NCBI GenBank assembly: GCA_022844125.1
Contig: JALHMI010000004.1
Location: 62,001 to 126,000, forward strand
DNA: 64,000 nt
DNA from: Pirellulales bacterium
GTDB taxonomy: Bacteria > Planctomycetota > Planctomycetia > Pirellulales > PALSA-1355
Direction: 5' to 3'
Shown in pieces: positions 1-8,119 of the stretch. How positions within the stretch are numbered: the first letter of the stretch is position 1; every line of letters begins with the position of its first letter. A program made the position numbers and the translations under genes. The notes beneath the pieces were generated by a model. The model was not told the origin of the DNA. It worked only from the letters and a program-made list of their open reading frames with translations, and did not search any database.

Positions 1-1654
1 CGGCATCGCTGGCTGCTGGCGTGCTGAATTTCGCCCGATCCGCTGCCACTGCCGCCCGCACCGCCGCCAGTTTCGCTGAAGCGGCCAGGAGCTCCGCTTC
101 GGCCAGCGCAGCCGCGCGGGTTGCCTTGTCGATCTCGGGCTTGAGATCGGGTGGCGCTGTCGGCGGTTTTTCTTCGGCCTTCTGCTCTGAAGGTTGTTCA
201 GCAGGGGCGTCAGCACCATTCCCTGCCGGTGGCGCGGCCGCCGTTTCTGCCTGGGCGAGCTGTTGCGTCTGCCGCTGCCGCAGATCCGCGAGCCTGGTGG
301 TGGCGGTCGACATCGCCTTTTCGCACTGCTCGAGCTTTGCGACCGCCGAGTTAAGCGACTCCTGCTGCACGAACTCCCGCAGACCTGGATAGTGCGCCTG
401 CGCGGGGAGCGTCACCGCGGCGACCTGCAGTTCGTCGCCGCCGAGCGATCTCGGAATGCCCGGCCCCAGCGGCGCATCCTTCACCGGCGTGGCTTCGTTC
501 CCTCGCGTGAACAGATACGTCGGCGACTCGGCCTTCTCGTCGAACACCCGCACGAGACCTTGCTTCGCCGTGTCGCTTTCCCCCGGCAGCCGATCGGTGC
601 GCACATTGTGCGGTTCGAAGAACGCCCGGAACTGATAGTAGTCCGTCTGCAGAATCGGGTCGTACATGTGATCGTGACAACGGGCGCAGTTCATCGTGAT
701 GCCCAGGAAACCCTTGGCCGTGTGTTCGACCGTGGCGTCCAGCCACACGTTGCGATTGAACTTGTACCAGTTTCGCACCAGGAAGCCGGTCGCGCGGTGT
801 GCGTTCTCGTCGAGCGGCGCGACTTCATCGGCAGCCAGCATCTCGACGATCATTTCGTGATACGGTTTGTCCGCGTTCAGCGACTCGACGATCCAGTCGC
901 GCCATCGCCAGATGTGCGGCTGGCTCTCGCGCACTTCCGCCGCGTAGCCATCCCAGTCGCTGTAGCGCCAGACGTCCATCCAGTGCCGGCCCCAGCGTTC
1001 GCCGTACTGTGGACTGGCCAGCAACCGATCGACAACCTTCTCATACGCGTCGGCCGACTCGTCCGCCACAAACGCCCGCAACTCTTCCGGCACCGGCGGC
1101 AGCCCGACCAGGTCGAGATACACCCGCCGCAGCAGCAGGTTTTTCGCGGCCAGCTCGGTCGGCCGTAGTCCCTGCTCTTGATGCTTCGCCGCGATGAACC
1201 GGTCGATCGGATTGGCCGACCACTCAGCCGCAGCAACCACGGGAAGCTCGGGCCGCACCGGTTTCTGAAACGACCAGTGCGCCGTCGGATCGCTCGGCAG
1301 CGGTTCGTCCGGCGTGGGCGCCCCGGCCTCGATCCAGCCCTTGATCTTGGCGATGTCTTCGGCCGGCAGCGGCTTGGCCTCCAGCGGCATCTGTTCGATG
1401 TCGCCCGAGCCGTCGAGCGCTTGCAGCAGCGGGCTCTCGGCAGCCGCCTCGGCAATTGCCGGTCCGCGATCGCCCCCTTCGCGCAGGAACGAGATATGAT
1501 CCAGCCGCAAGTTCGCCTTCTGCCGCAGGCCGCTGTGGCAGCTATAGCAGTGTTTTTCCAGGAGCGGCTTTACGTCGCGCGTGTAGTCGACGTCGGCTGC
1601 CGAAAGCGGTGCGGCCAGCATCATCAGAAGTAGCAGGGGGCCGGCGTTTCGCAT
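1..1654 (-). CDS. PSCyt1/DUF1549 planctomycete cytochrome-like secreted protein (3' end beyond window)
   Basis: The reading frame stays open from an ATG at 1654 to the left edge (551 codons), so the C-terminus is missing. It begins with a hydrophobic signal peptide (MRNAGPLLLLMMLAAPLSAA). A CxxCH haem-type motif follows in 'HCYSCH' near residue 36, as in the PSCyt1 domain. A DUF1549-like region covers roughly residues 135-350, with 'RRVYLDLVGLPP' and a second CxxCH ('CARCHDH'). The last 150 residues visible are Ala/Gln/Glu-rich and coiled-coil-like with a Pro-rich stretch. Family members normally continue into DUF1553, which would lie left of position 1, and are usually cotranscribed with a DUF1501 gene. 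They are exported, and the biochemical role of the family is not settled. Frame and family are clear; function is not. Confidence 0.88.
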   Translation of the reverse strand, partial: MRNAGPLLLLMMLAAPLSAADVDYTRDVKPLLEKHCYSCHSGLRQKANLRLDHISFLREGGDRGPAIAEAAAESPLLQALDGSGDIEQMPLEAKPLPAEDIAKIKGWIEAGAPTPDEPLPSDPTAHWSFQKPVRPELPVVAAAEWSANPIDRFIAAKHQEQGLRPTELAAKNLLLRRVYLDLVGLPPVPEELRAFVADESADAYEKVVDRLLASPQYGERWGRHWMDVWRYSDWDGYAAEVRESQPHIWRWRDWIVESLNADKPYHEMIVEMLAADEVAPLDENAHRATGFLVRNWYKFNRNVWLDATVEHTAKGFLGITMNCARCHDHMYDPILQTDYYQFRAFFEPHNVRTDRLPGESDTAKQGLVRVFDEKAESPTYLFTRGNEATPVKDAPLGPGIPRSLGGDELQVAAVTLPAQAHYPGLREFVQQESLNSAVAKLEQCEKAMSTATTRLADLRQRQTQQLAQAETAAAPPAGNGADAPAEQPSEQKAEEKPPTAPPDLKPEIDKATRAAALAEAELLAASAKLAAVRAAVAADRAKFSTPAASDA

Positions 1655-1820
1655 GCTGCTCGGGATGGCTCCTGCATGTCGCGAGGCCCAGGCGGGATGG
1701 CGGGGCTCGATCGTGTCTTCATACAACACAGTGGCAAGCTTCAACGCCGTCTATCTTAATGTACCCCCTGAACTCGGACAACAAGCCAAAGGGGTGCCGC
1801 CCGCAGGACTTGCGAGCAGA

Positions 1821-2714
1821 TCAGCCCGCGTGCCGCCCCATCCAGCTCAGATACCGCCGGGCATATTCGTCGAGATTCTCGCCACTGCCGCCGCCGCGAA
1901 TCGGGCTGCACATCTCGTAACTGGCCAGGCCCGCAAACCCACCCTCGGCCAGCCCGCGAAAGAACCCCTCAAAGTCGATGAACCCCTCGCCAAACGGCAC
2001 GGCACGCACCATGTCGGGCTCTTGCCGTTCGTAGTTCACCAGCTCCGGCCGATAGCGATAGCGCGGCGTGCGCACGTAGTCGGCATTGGTGGTCATCACG
2101 GTATGCGGCGCCATCAGCCGCGCCGTTTCATAGAGTGGCTCGCCGCGCAGGGCAGGGGACCAGGCGTCGAACCCCAGCTTGACATTCGGCCGGCCGATGT
2201 CGTCCAGCAGATCGAGCAGCGCCTGGCTGTCGACGGCCAAGTCGTGATGGTTCTGCACGGCGAGCGTGATGCCAAAGTCCGCAGCACGTTCGCCTGCCTC
2301 GCGAATCGCGGCCACGACTTTTTGCCACGTGTCCGTTGGGTTCGAACCTTCGTAGTCGTATGCCGTGAAGATCCGCACGTACTTCGCGCCGAGTGCCGAG
2401 GCCAGCCGGCATAGCGACGCGATATAGTCAAGCTGCATTTCCAGAAACGGAACCTCGGCTGCCCGCTGACCGCCGAAATCCGTATAACCGGCCAGCGCCG
2501 CGCACCGCACGCCGTGTTCGCCCAGCGCGCTCCGTACCTCGTTGAGTCTGGCATCGCTGGTATCCAGCGGCGCCAGATGGGGCCGTTTGCCCGCGAGCAT
2601 CACGGAGCGATAGCCGAGCGACGCCGCTCGGGCAATGAACTCCCGCACGTCGAGGCACTCCTGACCCCAGTAGCCCGCGTAACTCACCGAGAAGAGGCTC
2701 AGTTCAAACGGCAT
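1821..2714 (-). CDS. Sugar phosphate isomerase/epimerase family protein (xylose isomerase-like TIM barrel)
   Basis: A 297-residue single-domain protein of the AP-endonuclease-2/xylose-isomerase-like TIM-barrel superfamily. Visible family features are the N-terminal 'REFIARAASLGYRSVMLAG' strand-helix, 'GAKYVRIFTAYDYEG', the metal-site-like 'VQNHHDLAVDS' around residue 180, and the late 'FIDFEGFFRGLAEGGFAG' segment. There is no signal peptide, so it is probably cytoplasmic. Relatives interconvert ketoses or inositol derivatives, but the substrate cannot be read from sequence. It has the same strand as the flanking PSCyt protein and lipoprotein genes but is separated from the latter by a strong terminator, so it is probably its own unit. 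The ATG at 2714 is chosen because the family motif begins right after it. Confidence 0.85.
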   Translation of the reverse strand: MPFELSLFSVSYAGYWGQECLDVREFIARAASLGYRSVMLAGKRPHLAPLDTSDARLNEVRSALGEHGVRCAALAGYTDFGGQRAAEVPFLEMQLDYIASLCRLASALGAKYVRIFTAYDYEGSNPTDTWQKVVAAIREAGERAADFGITLAVQNHHDLAVDSQALLDLLDDIGRPNVKLGFDAWSPALRGEPLYETARLMAPHTVMTTNADYVRTPRYRYRPELVNYERQEPDMVRAVPFGEGFIDFEGFFRGLAEGGFAGLASYEMCSPIRGGGSGENLDEYARRYLSWMGRHAG

Positions 2715-2750
2715 GGTTCAGCTCGACTCTCAAACGCACACGGCTGTACT

Positions 2751-2785
2751 AAACAAAACTAGCCCGAAGCTTTGCTTCGGGCTAG
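2751..2785 (-). terminator. Intrinsic terminator downstream of the small lipoprotein gene
   Basis: Read on the minus strand, a perfect 12-bp stem (CTAGCCCGAAGC / GCTTCGGGCTAG) closes a 3-nt AAA loop and is followed at once by TTTTGTTT. It begins 30 nt after the stop of the minus-strand gene ending at 2815. The stem shares the AGCCCGAAGC core of the dispersed repeat family described elsewhere in the window, so it may be a repeat copy used as a terminator or a chance resemblance. Confidence 0.8.
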
Positions 2786-2814
2786 GGTAACGTCTGGCGG
2801 TTTGCCTGAAGACT

Positions 2815-3249
2815 TTACTTCGAAATTGCCACCCGGTTTTGCGAAGCCAGCTCCGAAGTGCCGGCCTTCCGCTTGGCGAGGTTGCGGGCTTTCGTGGCTT
2901 CGCGCCTGGCGAGTTCGTCGGCGCGGCGCTTCTTGATCGCTTCGATCTTTTCCTGCCGCTTCTCGTCGGCTTCCTGAGACGCCCGTTCGGCCTCCTCGCT
3001 GGCGACCTTATGCAGTTGCATCTGGTACTGCCGGGCAAGTTCTACCTGCTGCATCTGCATCAGGTACTGCCGCGCGACCTCGGTCGAACTGGCAATCGAT
3101 CCGGTGAACTGGCGGGCTCCTTCGCTTCCGGACGTGGCGCGCGAAGCGCCTCCGCTGCGGCAGCCGCCGCCGCCACCGCGCTGGGCGAACGCTTCGTCGC
3201 CGCAGGCCGCGAGCAATCCGATACACAGCACAAGAAAGAACGCTTTCAT
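2815..3249 (-). CDS. Small lipoprotein with glycine-rich N-terminus and charged helical tail
   Basis: A 144-residue predicted lipoprotein of unrecognised family. The ATG at 3249 is preferred over one 16 codons upstream because it starts a clean lipoprotein signal (MKAFFLVLCIGLLAAC) with lipobox LAAC, and AGAGGTG lies just upstream as a ribosome binding site. After the Cys come a Gly-rich stretch ('RGGGGGC') and a region rich in Gln/Met. The last 60 residues are dense in Glu/Lys/Arg (such as 'EKIEAIKKRRADELARRE') and should form a long amphipathic helix or coiled coil. It is probably membrane-anchored on the periplasmic side. The gene stands alone between a DUF1501 gene and a strong terminator. 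Real gene very likely, function unknown. Confidence 0.7.
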   Translation of the reverse strand: MKAFFLVLCIGLLAACGDEAFAQRGGGGGCRSGGASRATSGSEGARQFTGSIASSTEVARQYLMQMQQVELARQYQMQLHKVASEEAERASQEADEKRQEKIEAIKKRRADELARREATKARNLAKRKAGTSELASQNRVAISK

Positions 3250-3426
3250 GGCAAAACACCTCTCGGTTGCCAAGTTGCGCGAGCCAACTCTGTTCAAGAA
3301 ACTTCAGGCCGACTGCGTGTGTGCCTCAACCGCCGCCGACCCTGCCCGCGTACCCATGATTGTAACATCCGGCGCGCAGGGGGTGGCAACAGGTTTTCGG
3401 CCGGATTTGGGCACTCTTTGCCGCCT

Positions 3427-4761
3427 CTACACCAACTCCGCCAGCGGCGGATGGTGCTCGGTGATGTATTGCGGCCGACCGGTTAGATCACTTACGGTCG
3501 TGGAAAGCGGATCGATCCCCAGCCGGTTATAGAGCGTGGCATGAATCTCTTCGAACCGCACCGGCCGATCGACCGCTTCCGCCGCGTTGCGGTCGGTGGC
3601 GCCAATCACCTGGCCAGTTCGCAATCCGCCGCCCGCCATCAAGGCGCACGAAACGTTCGGCCAGTGGTCGCGGCCGGCCTGGGCGTTGATTGTCGGCGTG
3701 CGGCCGAACTCGCCCCACACGATCACGGTCACATCCTTGTCGAGCCCGCGCTGGTGCAGGTCTTCGACCAGCGCCGAAACCCCCTGATCCAGTTGCGGCA
3801 GGTTCTCGCGGCACAGGTTGAAGTTCGACCCGTGATAATCCCAGAAGCTGAAGCTGAGCGTCACGACGCGGACACCCGCTTCCACCAGCCGCCGCGCGGC
3901 CAGGAACTGTTGCATCAACCGCGGAGCGCCGTCCCCCTGATGCTTCTCGGTGCCGAAGCCGTACCGATCGCGCAGCGACTGCGGTTCCTTCTCCAGGTCG
4001 AGCGCCTCGGCCAGCTTGCTGGAGGTGAGCACGCCGAACGCTTGCTGCTGGAACGCGTCCATGCCGGCCATCATGCCGTGGGTGTCGGTGCGGCGGTTGA
4101 AGTTGTCGAGGGCTCCGATCAGGCTCTTGCGATCGTCGAGCCGATCGAGCGAAATGCCTTGCAGCAGCATGTCGTCCTTGCCGTCGCCGTTCGGCTGAAA
4201 CGGCGTGAACGCCGCGCCCAGGAAGCCGGGATAGCCCGAGTTGTACGGCCGATGCTGCATCCGCGGCGACAGCCCGACATAAGGTGGCACCGAAGGCGAC
4301 GTCGCGCCGAGCACCTTGCCGACCACGGAGCCGAACTCCGGCCACCCGCCCGAAGGCTGCTGCTGATGCCGGCGGCCGGTCATGCACTGGAAAGAATAGT
4401 GATCCCCCGTGGCGCCGATGACCGAGCGAATCGGCACGAGCTTGTCCATCATCCCGGCCAGCTTCGGCATCAGCTCGCAAACCTGGATGCCCGGCACGTT
4501 GGTCGCGATCGGCTTGAACTCGCCGCGGATCTCGCTCGGCGCGTCCGGCTTCAGGTCGTACATGTCCTGATGCGGCGGCCCGCCCGGCAGGAAGATCATG
4601 ATCACCGACTTGTTTGACTTCTGCCCCGTGGCAGCTTCCGCCCTGAGCACGTCGGTCAGCGTCAGTCCGCCCAAAGCCAATCCGCCAATCTGCAGAAAGC
4701 CGCGGCGGCTGATGCGGTCGCAATAGCGACCGGGCGTGCGAGGTCCGAGAAGCGTGAGCAT
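3427..4761 (-). CDS. DUF1501 domain-containing protein with Tat signal
   Basis: A 444-residue DUF1501 protein. The N-terminus carries a twin-arginine export signal ('[20 protein letters not shown]'), so folding in the cytoplasm with a cofactor or metal before export is likely. DUF1501 hallmarks are '[20 protein letters not shown]', '[13 protein letters not shown]' and 'GRDHWPN' near the C-terminus; the fold is related to alkaline phosphatase/sulfatase enzymes. Most DUF1501 genes sit next to a PSCyt1/DUF1549 gene. Here the nearest one (1-1654) is separated by two unrelated genes, so this copy looks like an orphan. Its product may act in the periplasm on an unknown substrate. Confidence 0.9.
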   Translation of the reverse strand: MLTLLGPRTPGRYCDRISRRGFLQIGGLALGGLTLTDVLRAEAATGQKSNKSVIMIFLPGGPPHQDMYDLKPDAPSEIRGEFKPIATNVPGIQVCELMPKLAGMMDKLVPIRSVIGATGDHYSFQCMTGRRHQQQPSGGWPEFGSVVGKVLGATSPSVPPYVGLSPRMQHRPYNSGYPGFLGAAFTPFQPNGDGKDDMLLQGISLDRLDDRKSLIGALDNFNRRTDTHGMMAGMDAFQQQAFGVLTSSKLAEALDLEKEPQSLRDRYGFGTEKHQGDGAPRLMQQFLAARRLVEAGVRVVTLSFSFWDYHGSNFNLCRENLPQLDQGVSALVEDLHQRGLDKDVTVIVWGEFGRTPTINAQAGRDHWPNVSCALMAGGGLRTGQVIGATDRNAAEAVDRPVRFEEIHATLYNRLGIDPLSTTVSDLTGRPQYITEHHPPLAELV

Positions 4762-4896
4762 GGCGGGATCAGTGCTCCGACGACGGCGAGATCAATTAGG
4801 CGGGGATCAATCCAGGCGGGTCACCCGAGATCATATCACACCCGGCTGATGCGTGCCAAGTTCGGAGTTGGAAGTGGGCCCTGACTCACGGTGAAT

Positions 4897-5088
4897 TCAA
4901 CGGCCAGTCCGTGTCCCCAGGCGTCGGGTCAATAGGACCAAGCCGAAGGACGCCAGCAGGCCGATGCACGAGATCGCAGCCACTCCCGCACCTTCTCGCA
5001 ACATTACAGCTGAATCTGAGTAGCCGCCAGCAAACAGTTTGCCTAGGAACTCGTTCGCATTGACGATCCAAGACCGCGAAATAATCAA
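4897..5088 (-). CDS. Possible small membrane protein (weak)
   Basis: A 63-codon reading frame with one hydrophobic segment ('AAISCIGLLASFGLVLL') followed by an Arg-rich end, the layout of a small single-pass membrane protein. It would use a TTG start (5088) with only a weak CACC upstream. The surrounding 359-nt stretch (4762-5120) has no other candidate. It lies downstream of the first parDE pair. No family was recognised; it could be a chance frame in GC-rich DNA. Confidence 0.25.
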   Translation of the reverse strand: MIISRSWIVNANEFLGKLFAGGYSDSAVMLREGAGVAAISCIGLLASFGLVLLTRRLGTRTGR

Positions 5089-5120
5089 GGTGAATTATTG
5101 CCGAGTATCGGGCAGCTTTT

Positions 5121-5417
5121 TCACTCAAATTCGAACGAGGGCGGGAGCTGACGTGCGCCATGCAGAACCCGGAGAATCCGCAGCGAATCGTTGGCAATCC
5201 GGTAGTAGATCACATAACTGCCGAACGTAAAAAAACGTACGTCGTCGTCCGGCGTAGCGAGCCGAGTACCCAGATCAGGCATCCGCGCGAGTAGCGAGAT
5301 GCGCTCCTCGATTCGATCGATGTGGGTGTCAGCTGCCGTAGGATTCTGATCGGCAATGAAATGCCAGATGGACTTCAAGTCGGACTTGGCCGTTATGCTG
5401 CGCTGGATTTTAAGCAT
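5121..5417 (-). CDS. parE: RelE/ParE-family toxin (pair 1)
   Basis: A 98-residue RelE/ParE-superfamily toxin. Family features are the N-terminal 'AKSDLKSIWHFIADQNPTAA' helix pair, the 'LGTRL' turn, 'FGSYVIYYRI' strands and the C-terminal 'ILRVLHGARQ', the usual end of ParE toxins. ParE proteins poison DNA gyrase, whereas RelE relatives cut mRNA; the sequence resembles the ParE branch more. The gene starts 6 nt after the upstream antitoxin gene, so both are cotranscribed and the antitoxin is made first. It is only moderately similar to the second toxin at 5784-6080 although the two antitoxins are nearly identical at their N-termini. Confidence 0.88.
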   Translation of the reverse strand: MLKIQRSITAKSDLKSIWHFIADQNPTAADTHIDRIEERISLLARMPDLGTRLATPDDDVRFFTFGSYVIYYRIANDSLRILRVLHGARQLPPSFEFE

Positions 5418-5423
5418 CGGCCA

Positions 5424-5693
5424 CTATTGCCCCTGGCGACGAGCCTCCCACTCCTGCCTCGCCTCGGCCTTGATTGCGGCCATGTCGAGCTCGGCAAAAT
5501 CGCCGCGCTCGAAATCATCAATCCCCACCTGGATCTTCTGGCGAAGCTCTTCTAGTCTTGCCGCTCGATCCGCCGCCTGCTCCTGCAGCAGCCGCAGGCC
5601 GGCGTTGATCACGTCGGTCTCGCTGGCAAACTTGCCGCTGCTGACCAACTCGTTGATGAAAGCCTGCTGGGCGGGATCGATCTGCACGTTCAT
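5424..5693 (-). CDS. parD: ParD-family antitoxin (pair 1)
   Basis: An 89-residue antitoxin of the ParD/CopG-like ribbon-helix-helix class. The start MNVQIDPAQQAFINELVSSG followed by 'KFASETDVINAGLRLLQ' is the DNA-binding, dimerising part. The rest is a helical, acidic toxin-binding tail. The first 59 residues differ from the antitoxin at 6083-6355 at only three positions (30, 46 and 53), while the last 30 residues are unrelated. ParD proteins neutralise ParE and repress their own promoter. With near-identical DNA-binding halves, the two operons may share operators. Confidence 0.88.
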   Translation of the reverse strand: MNVQIDPAQQAFINELVSSGKFASETDVINAGLRLLQEQAADRAARLEELRQKIQVGIDDFERGDFAELDMAAIKAEARQEWEARRQGQ

Positions 5694-5783
5694 GACGAGA
5701 ACCCCAAAGGCGAATACGTCGGGAATAAATCAGACCTGCTAAACGTCGAGTGCCTCAGTCCACGGACTCTCCTTGAAGACAAT

Positions 5784-6080
5784 CTACAGGTCGCCTCCGA
5801 ACAGATTTTCGACATCACGTGCCCCATGCACAACACGCGCGACGATTATGTCCTCTTCGACCCGGTAGTAAATTACGTAGTTTCCAGCCGTAAAGTATCG
5901 AAGTTCCGGTGACAATTCTGAGCATGACGTTCCCAGCAGCGGTGAACTACCGAGCAAGGCAAACCTGCTGCGGAAAATTTCGAGTTGACGATTCGCAGCA
6001 GCAAGGTTGCTACTAGAAATGTAAAGCCAGATTTCGAGCAGGTCGCGTTCTGCTTGCTTGGCTAGAACAACCGACGCCAT
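5784..6080 (-). CDS. parE: RelE/ParE-family toxin (pair 2)
   Basis: A 98-residue RelE/ParE-superfamily toxin with 'AERDLLEIWLYISSSNLAAA', 'LGTSCSELSPELRYF', 'GNYVIYYRVEEDIIVARVVHGARD'. Length and order of motifs match pair 1 but sequence identity is clearly low, so the two toxins are old relatives, not a fresh copy. The start codon lies 2 nt after the antitoxin stop, indicating one transcript with tight coupling. Cellular action is inferred from the family (gyrase poison or translation inhibitor) and cannot be decided here. Confidence 0.87.
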   Translation of the reverse strand: MASVVLAKQAERDLLEIWLYISSSNLAAANRQLEIFRSRFALLGSSPLLGTSCSELSPELRYFTAGNYVIYYRVEEDIIVARVVHGARDVENLFGGDL

Positions 6081-6082
6081 GA

Positions 6083-6355
6083 TCAGCCCTGTTTCGCGGC
6101 ACGTTCGGCGAGGATCCGCATCCCCTGCTCACGAATTCCGTCGATATCGAGCGGCACCACCTCACCCCGTTCTATCTCATCAATCCCCACCTGGATATTC
6201 TGGCGAAGCTCTTCCAGTTTTGCCGCTCGATCGGCCGCCTGCTCCTGCAGCAGCCGCAGGCCGGCGCGGATCACGTCGGTCTCGCTGGCAAACTTGCCGC
6301 TGCTGACCAACTCGTTGATGAAAGCCTGCTGGGCAGGATCGATTTGCACGTTCAT
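6083..6355 (-). CDS. parD: ParD-family antitoxin (pair 2)
   Basis: A 90-residue ParD-like antitoxin. Residues 1-59 are nearly the same as in pair 1, and the DNA of that part is also highly similar (compare 6270-6355 with 5608-5693). The tail ('RGEVVPLDIDGIREQGMRI') differs completely, as expected if each tail fits its own toxin. DNA upstream of the two start codons is not similar, so the shared block is limited to the coding region of the N-terminal domain. This points to gene conversion or domain exchange. Confidence 0.88.
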   Translation of the reverse strand: MNVQIDPAQQAFINELVSSGKFASETDVIRAGLRLLQEQAADRAAKLEELRQNIQVGIDEIERGEVVPLDIDGIREQGMRILAERAAKQG

Positions 6356-6420
6356 GACGGATTCCTCAACACACGCTTACGACTCACACGGCAATTATAC
6401 CACGGCCAGGGGGCGGCATT

Positions 6421-8109
6421 TCACTCCACCCCTTCGCTCGCCTGCTGCTGCCGGTAGTACTTCAGCCCCGGGAAAAAGAAGCAGCCGGCCGAGACCACGC
6501 CGAACAACGTGATCCCGATCTGAATGTTGTACCGCTGCAGCACCGCCATCACGATCGCCGTGGCAAACAGCGCCGCGCTCTGCAAATAGAACTGCCCGGT
6601 GAGCATGCCCGCCTTCACCAGAAAGATCATCCCGCTCGTCAGCGCCAGCACCGGCGAGAGCGTGAGCACCGGCAGCTCCAGGATCAATTCCACCACGAAC
6701 AACAGCGCAATCGAGAGCATGCTCGCCGCCCAGACGTGCGCGATCTGTCGCTCGACGAACGTCACCGGCCCGCTCCGCCGCCGCAGCGTCCAGAAGATGA
6801 TCGCCCAGGTCCCCAGCCCCACAATCCACAGCGCCAGGTACGGCAGCGGCGAGGTGGTGCCGATCCACTCGAGCACGTTGGTCAGGAACGCCGTGATGAA
6901 CAGCGCCAGGCTGTGCCACATCCACAGCAGGCCCCAGTTCTCCAGCACCGTGGCGTGGTGCGTTTCCCGAAAGGCCCGCGCAATCACCTGCATGAACTGG
7001 CCGCTCCGCGCCGCGGTCGGTTCATCGGCCAGATACGCTTCCAGGTCATCCGCCAGGTCGGCCGCCGTCGCATAGCGCAGCTCGGGCGGCTTCTGCAAAC
7101 ACTTGAGCGCGATCATCTCCAGCTCGCGGTCGGCCCGCGGATTGAGCAAGCGCGGTGGCAGCGGTTCCTGTTCCACGACCATCATCACGGTCTCGACGGG
7201 CGACGCGGCCTGAAACGGCGGCCTGCCCGTGAGCATCTGATAGAGAATCGTTCCCAGGCTATAAACGTCGCTCTCGCGCCCGACCTTGCCCCGCTTCCCG
7301 GCTGCCTGCTCGGGCGCCATGTACGACGGTGTCCCCAGCACCGCACCGCTCAGCGTCAAGTTCGAGTCGGTCTCGACTCGCTTGGCCAGCCCGAAGTCCG
7401 AAACGTGCGGCCGGCCCTCTTCGTCGATCAGAATGTTCGACGGTTTCAGATCGCGATGCAGCACACCCCGCTCGTGCGCGAAGTGAATCGCCCGGCAGAT
7501 CGGCGCAAGTAATTCGGCTGCTTCCCGCGGGTTCATTGGCCCCTCGGCCAGCCGCCGGGCGAGCGTGGTGCCAGCCACGTATTTCATCGTGAAGAACGGC
7601 TGCCCGTCGTGCTGACCGACCTCATAGATCGGCACAATCACCGGATGGTCGAGCCGCGCGGCATTCTCCGCTTCACTGCGAAACCGGGCCAGGTCCGCCG
7701 GCGAGGGCAGCGCATTCTGCAGAATCATCTTGAGTGCGACCGTCCGCCCCAGGCTCAGCTGCTGCGCCTGGTAGACGACCCCCATCCCGCCGCGGCCCAG
7801 CTCTTTGACCAGTTCGTAGTCGCCCAGCACCGAGCCGTTCGCGTCGACGCGGTGCCCCGCGGAGTGTCCCACGGGCGCGGTCGCATCGCTATCGCGCCTT
7901 GACGCGCTACTCGCTCCGGCCGCCACGCAATCGGCAACCAGCATCGTGGCCCACAGCCCGCGCAGCTCTTCGGCCAGCTCGGGATGATCCTTGATCACGG
8001 CGTCGACGTTCGGCAGCGCCCCGTGCTGCATCTCGTCGGCAAGTTGCGCGGCAAGTTCGGCCAGCCGTTCTTCATCCTGCTCAGAAGGTTTCAGCTTGCC
8101 AGAGCTCAT
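6421..8109 (-). CDS. Membrane-bound Ser/Thr protein kinase linked to ECF sigma factor
   Basis: A 562-residue Hanks-type kinase. Residues 1-95 form an acidic helical region common in planctomycete kinases encoded beside ECF sigma factors. The kinase domain spans about 98-365: Gly loop 'LGRGGMGVVY', catalytic Lys in 'VALKMIL', HRD at 218-220 ('GVLHRDLKPSNIL'), DFG at 238-240, and 'GTPSYMAPEQA'. The C-terminal 170 residues hold about six hydrophobic helices (for example 'LALFITAFLTNVLEWIG'), a multi-pass membrane domain rather than PASTA repeats. All catalytic residues are present. It starts 10 nt after the sigma gene, so both share an operon, and the kinase may control sigma activity by phosphorylation (inference from known ECF/kinase pairs). 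Confidence 0.93.
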   Translation of the reverse strand: MSSGKLKPSEQDEERLAELAAQLADEMQHGALPNVDAVIKDHPELAEELRGLWATMLVADCVAAGASSASRRDSDATAPVGHSAGHRVDANGSVLGDYELVKELGRGGMGVVYQAQQLSLGRTVALKMILQNALPSPADLARFRSEAENAARLDHPVIVPIYEVGQHDGQPFFTMKYVAGTTLARRLAEGPMNPREAAELLAPICRAIHFAHERGVLHRDLKPSNILIDEEGRPHVSDFGLAKRVETDSNLTLSGAVLGTPSYMAPEQAAGKRGKVGRESDVYSLGTILYQMLTGRPPFQAASPVETVMMVVEQEPLPPRLLNPRADRELEMIALKCLQKPPELRYATAADLADDLEAYLADEPTAARSGQFMQVIARAFRETHHATVLENWGLLWMWHSLALFITAFLTNVLEWIGTTSPLPYLALWIVGLGTWAIIFWTLRRRSGPVTFVERQIAHVWAASMLSIALLFVVELILELPVLTLSPVLALTSGMIFLVKAGMLTGQFYLQSAALFATAIVMAVLQRYNIQIGITLFGVVSAGCFFFPGLKYYRQQQASEGVE

Positions 8110-8119
8110 GTTGCTTTGC

